From an uncultured bacterium (lineage in GTDB: Bacteria; Bacteroidota; Bacteroidia; Bacteroidales; Bacteroidaceae), in the NCBI GenBank assembly GCA_905214795.1, contig CAJMNM010000001.1:62001-126000 (forward strand): 64,000 nucleotides of DNA, given 5' to 3'. The position numbers were made by a program, and so were the translations under genes. Each line of letters opens with the position of its first letter. The stretch's first letter is position 1. Shown here one piece after another: positions 1 through 6,787 of the stretch. The notes under the pieces were generated by a model that did no database searches, was not told where the DNA came from, and saw nothing but the letters and a program-made list of their open reading frames with translations.

Positions 1-90
1 CGGCGTGGGCAGACACTCTATTGGTTCACCTTCATGGGTCTCCGAGGACCTCAAACAACGGACCGGTAGAGATGGAGGCCCACGCTTTTT
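1..90 (+). ncRNA. unassigned rod-shaped structured RNA with terminator tail
   Basis: A nested helix set is visible. GCGTGGGC (3-10) pairs perfectly with GCCCACGC (78-85). CTCTATTGGTTC (16-27) pairs with GGACCGGTAGAG (60-71) over 12 positions with three G-U pairs. GGTC (37-40) pairs with GACC (47-50). Five T follow the closing helix (86-90), as at an intrinsic terminator. The rod shape recalls 4.5S/SRP or 6S RNA, and the unpaired CCTCAAACAAC strand looks like a conserved loop. The SRP GGAAGGAAGC apex is absent and the length is too short for 6S, so no family is assigned. The 5' end may lie outside the window. Confidence 0.42.
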
Positions 91-100
91 GCGTTTTGTA

Positions 101-418
101 GCTATGAAAAACAAATAACTTTAACAGCCTTATCGGGTTTCTACGGGCTAATTTGAGGAAGTTGGAAACTTTATCTATTATTTTAACTTATTCTATAGCT
201 GTGACAAGTTTAGTTGCAGCAAATTCATTTGTATATACGTCGCATTTAATTACCAAAAACTATATGACATTTGTTATATCATTGTACGCATGTTTACTAC
301 CCGATATGCAGAAACAAAAATAAGTTTTAATCGCCAAGTTTTGTTACGAAACAATGTCGATAATTAGACTCCAACAGAATATTATATTGCTATAAAAATT
401 AAAATAAATCTGAAGACC
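101..418. other. AT-rich intergenic stretch with a decayed-looking open frame
   Basis: No convincing gene is present. One plus-strand frame is open from 108 to the TAA at 321-323 and would encode a mostly hydrophobic peptide. It has no ATG in frame near its beginning; TTG at 153 is the only plausible early start and would give about 56 residues. An ATG at 104 lies one frame away and stops after four codons. It may be a dead small membrane-protein gene or chance. No clear TAnnTTTG box was found ahead of the next ORF. Confidence 0.3.
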
Positions 419-742
419 ATGGAAAATAATAAAGAAAACGGTATAAGATATTATTTAACTCTATTAAACAACAAGAGCATTTCCGAGAAAATATTATATG
501 GCATTGACTTAACAGATGATAATATTGTAATCGAGAAACTTTCATGTAAAGATTCTAATATCCCAGCTTTTATTAAATTGAAAAGGAAAAAGGATATTGT
601 TTGCAATATCGGGAAAATGTATTGTGACAATGAACAGAATTTAGTCCAAGTAATAGAAACGTCTGTAGAAATAATTTTTTTGTATAAAGCTTCTTCAGAC
701 ATTCCTGCAAGTAAGGTCCTTATATTCAACAAAATAAAATAA
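419..742 (+). CDS. hypothetical protein, 107 aa, upstream of RiPP precursor
   Basis: This ATG-initiated 107-residue ORF of a lysine/isoleucine-rich, AT-rich protein is not recognised. It has no signal peptide, no transmembrane segment and no familiar motif; it contains three Cys. The predicted character is a small soluble alpha/beta protein. It ends 58 bases before the Cys-containing peptide gene on the same strand and could be its co-transcribed partner (recognition, immunity or regulation), but that rests only on position. A purine-rich AAAGGAGGT at about 763-771 lies between the two, roughly 30 bases before the peptide ATG, too far to be an ordinary ribosome site for it. The opposite strand carries an overlapping ORF of similar length, so the coding assignment is moderate. 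Confidence 0.5.
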   Translation: MENNKENGIRYYLTLLNNKSISEKILYGIDLTDDNIVIEKLSCKDSNIPAFIKLKRKKDIVCNIGKMYCDNEQNLVQVIETSVEIIFLYKASSDIPASKVLIFNKIK

Positions 743-800
743 AGAAAAAGCCGATTCGCTTGAAAGGAGGTAGGCATAATAATTTAATATTTTTTTAATT

Positions 801-917
801 ATGAAAAAATATGTAAAATCACAGGTTGTAGCAAAAAATAACGCGGCTGGCTCTTATGCCGCCGGTTGTGGCCTGAAGACACATTCTTCTTGCTTTGTTT
901 GCGAAATGGTAATGTAA
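801..917 (+). CDS. candidate radical-SAM RiPP precursor peptide, 38 aa
   Basis: This is a 38-residue ORF from ATG 801 to TAA 915-917. The N-terminal part is basic and leader-like (MKKYVKSQVVAKNN). The second half is small-residue and Cys rich: AAGSYAAGCG, then THSSCFVCEMVM, with Cys at 23, 31 and 34. This layout, a short basic leader and a Gly/Ala/Cys core immediately before a SPASM-type radical SAM enzyme, is characteristic of ribosomally made peptides matured by radical SAM chemistry, for example sactipeptide or ranthipeptide thioether formation. The exact class is not recognised. A hairpin follows, separating the peptide from the maturase gene, as expected where precursor must be made in excess. 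It is too short for routine gene calling and is easily missed. Confidence 0.7.
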   Translation: MKKYVKSQVVAKNNAAGSYAAGCGLKTHSSCFVCEMVM

Positions 918-929
918 TGCTAAAAACGA

Positions 930-956
930 CTTGGGATACTGATTCAGTATCCCAAG
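930..956 (+). promoter_or_regulatory. attenuator-like hairpin between precursor and maturase
   Basis: CTTGGGATACTG (930-941) is a perfect 12-bp inverted match to CAGTATCCCAAG (945-956) with a 3-base loop. It sits 12 bases after the precursor stop and 15 before the maturase ATG. There is no T run immediately after it, so it more likely acts as a partial terminator, an mRNA 3'-end stabiliser or a processing site that lets precursor mRNA exceed maturase mRNA. Confidence 0.7.
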
Positions 957-971
957 TAAAATTAATCAAAA

Positions 972-2429
972 ATGTTAGTACGTCAGTCTAAAAATACATT
1001 TATTCGTTGTTATAATAATTTTGGATATATTACAAATCAACGAACTCGTCTCGATCGAATATATAATGAGACAGGCACATTATTTCTACAAAAACTTTCT
1101 CGTGAAAGTCAAAGTATTGATAGTATTGTGCATGATATATGCTTAATGTTTGAAAATACAGATCAAGAAGTCATATATAATGATCTCATAAATTTTCTTA
1201 ATGAATTGAATAATGAACAATTTGTGGTATTAGGTGAAACCGAACAAGAATTAGATCGAAAGGATGTTTCCTTCTCATATAAAAACATAGCTCCATCTTT
1301 CCTTATTAATCCTAGTAATAACAAGTACAAAGGAGTCATGAGCACGCATGATTTTTTTATAAGATCATTGCATAAACAGCCTTTCGTAGCAGAACTACAC
1401 TTTGAATTATCCAGTCGCTGCAACGAAAGATGTATTCATTGCTATATTCCAAACAAAAATAAAGATAAAGGATTTGAAATGCCGCTACCTAAAATAAAAA
1501 GCGTTATTCATGAATTCTCTCAACTTGGAGGACTAGGAGTTACTCTTTCTGGTGGTGAAGCTTTCTTACATAAAGATTTAATGGAAATATGCAAATATTG
1601 TAGAGAAGAAGATTTACAAATAGCAATCCTTTCAAACCTCATTTCATTAAAAGATTCTCATATACCTATTTTAAAAGAAGTAAATCTCAAACTGATACAG
1701 GTTTCTCTTTATTCAATGGACCCTCAAATTCATGATCACATTACATCAGTAAAAGGCTCTTTTGAAAAAACCAAAAGTGCTATAGAGAAACTTGTTGAAG
1801 CCGATATTCCTCTCCAAATATCATGTCCCTTAATGAAAGCGAATAAAGACGGATATGAAAAAGTATTAGAATACGGGCAACGTTTGGGTGTAAAAACTCA
1901 AACTGACTTTATCATGATGGCTCAAGCTGATATGGATACGAGCAATTTGTCTAATAGATTATCACTTGAAGAAACAGAAAAGGTTATTCGTAATATCATT
2001 GAACATGATCATAATTATAAAGAAATGGTTCAAAATATTACTTCTGTCACAGATAGAATGAAACAAAATCTAGAGCTGTTCTTAAAAGACAGGCTTTGCG
2101 GTGCTGGTTATGATACATGCTGCATTGCAACCAATGGTGATGTTTATCCATGTGCTGGTTGGCAAGATTATGTATTAGGTAATGTCTATAAGCAATCGCT
2201 ACATGACATTTGGATGAATAGTGAAAAAGCTAATGCAGTCCGTAAGATAAGCCAAGCGGATTTCCCTGAATGCTTAAATTGTGAAGCTATAGACTATTGT
2301 AATCGTTGTTTAGTACGAAATTATAACGAAAGTAATGGCAACATGTTCCATATACCAAAACATTTTTGCGATGTAGCTTTCCTTAATAAACGTTTAGTTG
2401 AAGAGTATAAGGAGAAAAAGTTACTTTAA
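972..2429 (+). CDS. radical SAM/SPASM peptide maturase with PqqD-like N-terminus
   Basis: This 485-residue enzyme is predicted to modify the peptide encoded just upstream. Residues about 1-90 resemble a PqqD-type peptide-recognition domain (small helical/beta wing). A radical SAM core starts near 140, with the 4Fe-4S motif C150-x3-C154-x2-C157 followed by aromatic Y158, and a GGE-type motif (LSGGEAF) further on. The C-terminal third is a SPASM domain with Cys pairs in CGAGYDTCC, VYPCAGW, ECLNCE and YCNRCL and a final FCD, expected to bind auxiliary 4Fe-4S clusters. The family typically forms thioether, C-C or related crosslinks on Cys-containing precursors. The exact crosslink cannot be read from sequence. 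Gene and surroundings are much richer in A+T than the rest of the window, suggesting acquisition. Confidence 0.9.
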   Translation: MLVRQSKNTFIRCYNNFGYITNQRTRLDRIYNETGTLFLQKLSRESQSIDSIVHDICLMFENTDQEVIYNDLINFLNELNNEQFVVLGETEQELDRKDVSFSYKNIAPSFLINPSNNKYKGVMSTHDFFIRSLHKQPFVAELHFELSSRCNERCIHCYIPNKNKDKGFEMPLPKIKSVIHEFSQLGGLGVTLSGGEAFLHKDLMEICKYCREEDLQIAILSNLISLKDSHIPILKEVNLKLIQVSLYSMDPQIHDHITSVKGSFEKTKSAIEKLVEADIPLQISCPLMKANKDGYEKVLEYGQRLGVKTQTDFIMMAQADMDTSNLSNRLSLEETEKVIRNIIEHDHNYKEMVQNITSVTDRMKQNLELFLKDRLCGAGYDTCCIATNGDVYPCAGWQDYVLGNVYKQSLHDIWMNSEKANAVRKISQADFPECLNCEAIDYCNRCLVRNYNESNGNMFHIPKHFCDVAFLNKRLVEEYKEKKLL

Positions 2430-2697
2430 TTCTGACAAATAATATTATTAATCAAATTATTCTATATATTAACTCTCAACATACAATGAAAACAATATAT
2501 TGGAAGACAGAAAAAAACAAAAATTCAAAGAAAAATCAAACGACATAAGACTACAAGTTATATTCGAGTTTTAAAAAGGAAGAACTTATTGACAAACGTA
2601 TATTATAGATACAGATTAAATCCAAAACTTAATAAAACAATCTCAAATAAAGGATTAGATCTCTTTCCTCTTCGATAAAAAACAATTGAGAAACATC

Positions 2698-3456
2698 ATG
2701 CTTATTGACACCCATATCCACGTTGGACAATTCTACAACACCTATTTTACTCCATATACTATTCATAAATTGATAATTCAATTGAATGTAGATTATTATG
2801 CAGTATCTTCTACTACACAATGTGAAGAGGATTATGTCAAAGTACTATCAGAGTTGGAAAAACTAATAATTATAGATGGCAAAAAAGTTCTTCCTATCAT
2901 GTGGATAACTCCTAAAGCTCTGCTAGGAAATATTGCCTGGTTTCTAGAATCGGAAATACAGTGGCGTTGCCTTAAAATACATCCATTTCTACATCAGAAT
3001 GACTGGGATCCTAAAGGTAAACAAATTGAAGAGGTGATAGATATTGCGCGTGAATTACATTTGCCATTACTGATTCATACAGGCATTGACGCATGTTGTC
3101 AATGTGGCAAGTACGAGTCTCTAATAGCTCATAATCGAGACATTAAATTTATACTTGCTCATGGCAGACCTTTGACACAGATTACACCTTTACTTCGAGA
3201 TTACCCAAATGCTTATGCAGATTCAGCATTCATGCCAATATCAGATATGGCTCTATTGATGAAAAAAAATCTGTCTCACAAACTATTATGGGGAACTGAC
3301 ATGTGTATACCGAAGTATTTTTATCCAAATGAGAATATGCAAGCATATTACAAGAAGAAGTTGGAAGCATTCAAAAGAGTATCTACACAAGAACAATATG
3401 AACAAGTAACTTCAATGAACGCAGTAAAATTATTCAAAATACAAAACAGTCATTAA
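2698..3456 (+). CDS. amidohydrolase-family metal-dependent hydrolase
   Basis: This 252-residue TIM-barrel hydrolase starts at ATG 2698; an in-frame TTG lies 12 bases earlier but ATG gives the usual start directly before the metal motif. Visible signatures are IDTHIHVG (HxH metal pair near the N-terminus), LKIHP, LLIHTG, LAHGRP and LLWGTDM (terminal Asp), in the order of the amidohydrolase-related/TatD-like families. The substrate is unknown. It lies 268 bases downstream of the maturase on the same strand and has the same low GC, so it is probably part of the same locus. It could act as a tailoring or peptide-cleaving enzyme; that is inference from context. No signal peptide is seen, so it is likely cytoplasmic. 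Confidence 0.8.
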   Translation: MLIDTHIHVGQFYNTYFTPYTIHKLIIQLNVDYYAVSSTTQCEEDYVKVLSELEKLIIIDGKKVLPIMWITPKALLGNIAWFLESEIQWRCLKIHPFLHQNDWDPKGKQIEEVIDIARELHLPLLIHTGIDACCQCGKYESLIAHNRDIKFILAHGRPLTQITPLLRDYPNAYADSAFMPISDMALLMKKNLSHKLLWGTDMCIPKYFYPNENMQAYYKKKLEAFKRVSTQEQYEQVTSMNAVKLFKIQNSH

Positions 3457-3457
3457 T

Positions 3458-3793
3458 ATGGTATACTATGAAATTCAAGCAATCGGGATATATGGTAATA
3501 ACAATACCCAACCCTATTTTTCATAAAAGATTATCATTGATGAAAGAAAGGAAATAATAATCTTTTATCGCAAGCCAAAAATTGTTAGCTACGAAGAAAC
3601 AAAAATTAAGTCTTGCGCAATAGCCAATATTTCATGTGACAAACTTATGTTTGTTGACTTTTATATTGAAACACGAGATGAACGAGAATTTATTGCTGAT
3701 GGATTTACTTACAATGAGCTGTCTCGAAATTACAATGCAACATGTAACAACCGTATCGAAGACGTATCCGAAACATTCAAGAATGTGATATAA
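3458..3793 (+). pseudogene. small gene interrupted by an in-frame TAA
   Basis: Reading from ATG 3458 gives MVYYEIQAIGIYGNNNTQPY, then FS and TAA at 3524-3526. The same frame then stays open for another 88 codons (KIIIDERKEIIIFYRKPKIV and onward) to TAA 3791-3793. The downstream part has the acidic/aromatic make-up of a real protein but no usable start until an internal ATG near 3647. The simplest reading is a 111-codon gene with one nonsense mutation, or a sequencing error. Family not recognised. It lies directly after the amidohydrolase and may have been a RiPP-locus accessory gene. Confidence 0.5.
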
Positions 3794-3844
3794 AAAACGA
3801 TTCTTTCAAAATAATAGGAAACAAACATAATAAATTAAATCAAA

Positions 3845-4090
3845 ATGACATTTAAAACAGCCAAATTACCTTGCGCCCTGTATCTGGTGTTTGATGGAGA
3901 TGAAGAACTATATGAAGGTGAACTCGTGGAAATCACAAATATTGATGAAGCAAACAACAGATGTACACTTCTTGTTGACGGCATCATGCCACAACGTACC
4001 CGACTCAAAGTACCTTACTCTGCCCTCGACAACGAAATCATAAAACCAGATACCGGTATAAAAATCGGACTCTCCCCGGATATCAAATAA
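3845..4090 (+). CDS. hypothetical small protein, 81 aa
   Basis: This ATG-initiated 81-residue ORF is not recognised. The sequence alternates short hydrophobic and charged stretches (ALYLVFDGDEELYEGELVEI, then RCTLLVDGIMPQRTRLKVPY), suggesting a small beta-rich cytoplasmic domain. There is no signal peptide and no Cys motif beyond two isolated residues. It lies 51 bases after the interrupted gene and 108 before the esterase fusion, all on the plus strand, and its base composition is closer to the gene that follows than to the AT-rich RiPP genes. Confidence 0.55.
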   Translation: MTFKTAKLPCALYLVFDGDEELYEGELVEITNIDEANNRCTLLVDGIMPQRTRLKVPYSALDNEIIKPDTGIKIGLSPDIK

Positions 4091-4198
4091 AAAAAGCGGA
4101 AGCAAACAAATTAAAGTTTTTTGTATACCTTTCTGACTCATTCATCTAAATCATCATACGCATCACAATATATCAATAATTATCATAAACATATCATC

Positions 4199-5212
4199 AT
4201 GGTAAGAATCTTATTTATTTATGGATATGGTGGCTCACCGGAATCAACATTCTGCCGACTGATCAGAGAAGCATTACCAAAGAATGAATACGAGGTGCTA
4301 TGTCCGGTATATCCTCAGGAAAATCTGACTGAAACCCGCAAATTACTTCATGAATTCATCAGACGCGAACACATTGACCTGATAACAGGTACATCGCTTG
4401 GCGGATTTATCACCTTAAGCCTTGATACTGACTTGCCGTGCGTTGTAATAAATCCATGTATGAAACCGTCTGTAGAACTGCCGAAACTGACACCACGAGA
4501 AGGACATCCCGAGGACCGACCGGCCGAACCGGATATGCTGGAAAGCTACAGACAATATGAAGACGGCGTCAATCATGGATATTATAACAGAAGCCCAAGA
4601 ATTATCGGACTGTTTGCCGAAAATGACGAATTGCTCGGAACCAAATATAAAAAGGACTTCAAGACGTATTACGACCATGCACGCAGCATACCGGGAGGAC
4701 ACCATGGCAACGCGGAAGCCGTACCGGCCATCTGTCAGGCCATTCGGGATGCCATGAAACCTATACTGTATATCGACATGGACAACGTTCTGGCCGATTT
4801 CGGTGGTTATGTGGAACACAACTTGTCTGACGACATCAAACAGCACACAAAAGACCTGGATGAAATACCCGGCATATTCGCCCAATTTCCCGTTGTGACA
4901 GGAGCCAAAGAAGCACTTACCGTACTTCAAGAGAAATATGAACTGTTTATTCTCTCAACCTCACCGTGGAACAACCCTACCGCCTTACAGGACAAGCAGA
5001 ACTGGCTGAAGCTACATTTCGGCAACCTGTTCCACAAGCATGTCATCTTTACGCATCAAAAGAATCTGTGTATCCGTCTGGGCGCATGGCTGGTGGACGA
5101 CCGCCCTAACCACGGTGCTTATCTTTTTGGCGACCACTGGCTGCACTTTGGTCCTGACGGCAAGTACAAGACATGGGCTGAAATCAAGGATTTTCTTATG
5201 AAACAAGTGTAA
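4199..5212 (+). CDS. YqiA-like esterase / NT5C-type 5'-nucleotidase fusion
   Basis: This is a 337-residue, two-domain protein starting at ATG 4199; upstream in-frame codons begin with TTG and look like untranslated leader. Residues 1 to about 185 resemble the YqiA/YcfP alpha/beta-hydrolase esterases (FIYGYGGSPES near the start, nucleophile elbow GTSLGG, a late ..GGHHG). Residues from about 190 resemble the HAD-type 5'(3')-deoxyribonucleotidase family: DMDNVLADF supplies the paired Asp, FILSTSPW the conserved Ser/Thr, and LVDDRPNH the acidic metal loop. Each half is normally a separate protein. A joint substrate is not evident. No export signal is seen. A strong hairpin terminator follows. Confidence 0.75.
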   Translation: MVRILFIYGYGGSPESTFCRLIREALPKNEYEVLCPVYPQENLTETRKLLHEFIRREHIDLITGTSLGGFITLSLDTDLPCVVINPCMKPSVELPKLTPREGHPEDRPAEPDMLESYRQYEDGVNHGYYNRSPRIIGLFAENDELLGTKYKKDFKTYYDHARSIPGGHHGNAEAVPAICQAIRDAMKPILYIDMDNVLADFGGYVEHNLSDDIKQHTKDLDEIPGIFAQFPVVTGAKEALTVLQEKYELFILSTSPWNNPTALQDKQNWLKLHFGNLFHKHVIFTHQKNLCIRLGAWLVDDRPNHGAYLFGDHWLHFGPDGKYKTWAEIKDFLMKQV

Positions 5213-5339
5213 TCTATGATAAAATACGTTCTCATTTTATATAAAGGTATATATTTACATGAACGCATCTTCATGTTCTAACCGTATACAAATTCTTTTT
5301 CATCAGATTTCTCACGGATTATAAGACCTTTTAAAAACG

Positions 5340-5379
5340 AGTAGGAGGAAAACAAAGTAGTTTTCTTCCTACTTTTGTC
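5340..5379 (+). terminator. intrinsic terminator
   Basis: AGTAGGAGGAAAAC (5340-5353) pairs with GTTTTCTTCCTACT (5360-5373), a 14-bp stem with one G-U pair and a 6-base loop, followed by a T-rich run. It ends the plus-strand transcript of the esterase fusion. The remainder of 5213-5614 holds no ORF that I can support. Confidence 0.75.
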
Positions 5380-5614
5380 ATATACCATAACATCTGCGAA
5401 AGAAGACCTCAAACAACGGTTCAGACCTAAAGAATATTTACTAAAAATGAATATTATTCCATTTGGCTCTCAATTCCCAAGCAAAAGAATAATTCCAATA
5501 AAGGTTATAATATTTAAAATATATTCAACCCTGATACGTAGAGAGCAATATTAGAATATTTAAAACTGTATCATCATAATCCTGTGCAGCCCAATCTTGA
5601 AGTCCATAAGAAAT

Positions 5615-6730
5615 TCACGGCAACACAACCACCCTTATCCAATCACGCAAGTGACAGAACTTTTTTCCATACCCGCCTTGTGAATCGCTGACCAGCAACA
5701 GCGTCTGGCGGCCGTCATCGCGAACGATGCCCCGACACATGCCTTCATAATTGGCCAGCCGGGGACGGATAAGGCGCATACGGGTGGTCCATTCCGTGAC
5801 AAGTTCTTTTCTCAGCAAACCTTCTGTTCCACTCAAGGTCGGAGCGGACGATTGCGTATCGGCCTCATCGGGACTGACCATGTAGAGCTTTTCGTGAACC
5901 GTACTTTTAAGATAGCGTTTGGGCACATCAAACTCCCGCTCCAAAACTAACAAACGGCCGTCATCGAGCGCGCAAAGGGCAACCACACCAAAGGCATACT
6001 GACGGCCTTTCTGACGGGTAACCGGTTCATCCAGCCAATAGGTGTACTGCGCAACGGGCGCACCGGACGGCGAAAGGGCCAGAAGCCGTAAAGGGGACGG
6101 CTCAACTGTACCCGGCACCGCCACACGACCATCGGCCTTCAGCACGTTTTCCGTAACAGTCCAAAAGAGATTGCGGGTATTATCGTACGTCAAGGCCTCG
6201 AAACCGTAATTCGGATAAATCTTTTCCTTGCCACAGATTTCCGGAACAGACAGTTCCTGTCCCGTACGACTGCCATCCAACCGGTAGGCTGGAATGCGCT
6301 GATCGGCTTCTCCACTTATCCACAGCGTAGAATCGGAGGGGAAAAAGGCAATACCCTCTTGGTCTCTCCCACTCCGCCCATGCAAGGAATCACCGAAAGC
6401 AGCCCAGTCGGACACTTCAACAACCTGTCCGCTACGGCGGTCCTGCTTTATCCGGAACGTATAAAAGCCATCTATGGCCGACTTATCACTGACCACCGCA
6501 TAACGGTTGTCGGAAACCGGCGTAATACCGCTATAATCACCGGAAGGGATATCCCACCTGGACAATGAACGGGGGGACAAGAGCTCTACTTTCTTAGGTT
6601 TTGCTGACGAAAGTTCGTCCGCATAAAGCGTGGTTCCATTGGGGAATTCATCACTCCACAAAGGAACCACACAAAGCATTATCAATAAAAATCTTTTCAA
6701 TGTATTCTCTATCTTAAAACAATACCTCAA
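5615..6730 (-). CDS. esterase-like activity of phytase family protein
   Basis: This 371-residue exported protein belongs to the phytase-like esterase family (Bacteroidota and proteobacterial secreted beta-propeller proteins). After an N-terminal hydrophobic segment (FLLIMLCVVPL) come typical blocks: SGITPVSDNRYAVVSD, QEGIAFFP, LWISGEADQRI, GFEALTYD and a C-terminal NYEGMCRGI with LLLVSDSQGG, which alternates Glu/Asp residues thought to ligate metal in phytase propellers. Its substrate is not established in this family. It lies 57 bases downstream of the macroglobulin gene on the same strand and is probably co-transcribed with it. Confidence 0.8.
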   Translation of the reverse strand: MRYCFKIENTLKRFLLIMLCVVPLWSDEFPNGTTLYADELSSAKPKKVELLSPRSLSRWDIPSGDYSGITPVSDNRYAVVSDKSAIDGFYTFRIKQDRRSGQVVEVSDWAAFGDSLHGRSGRDQEGIAFFPSDSTLWISGEADQRIPAYRLDGSRTGQELSVPEICGKEKIYPNYGFEALTYDNTRNLFWTVTENVLKADGRVAVPGTVEPSPLRLLALSPSGAPVAQYTYWLDEPVTRQKGRQYAFGVVALCALDDGRLLVLEREFDVPKRYLKSTVHEKLYMVSPDEADTQSSAPTLSGTEGLLRKELVTEWTTRMRLIRPRLANYEGMCRGIVRDDGRQTLLLVSDSQGGYGKKFCHLRDWIRVVVLP

Positions 6731-6787
6731 ACATACGAAGTATCAGAATTCCGATTGAATCATTTCCCGAAACCTCCACGACAGGAA

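Noticed and set aside
1..90. 5S rRNA, tRNA or SRP RNA identity for the first structure.
   Set aside because: No cloverleaf, no 5S CCGAAC block and no SRP GGAAGGAAGC loop were found.
2430..2697. A basic 62-codon frame before the amidohydrolase (ends ..KGLDLFPLR).
   Set aside because: No ATG or GTG start, and it follows TGA; a small ATG frame here stops after 20 codons. Not supported as genes.
4415..4930. 171-residue minus-strand ORF opposite the esterase fusion.
   Set aside because: It lies antisense to a gene with two clear catalytic motif sets, and its sequence has no family features.
47..5419. GACCTCAAACAACGG occurs at 47-61 and again at 5405-5419, suggesting attachment-site repeats around the RiPP region.
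   Set aside because: A 15-base match is expected a few times by chance in 64 kb, the flanks differ, and no integrase is present.
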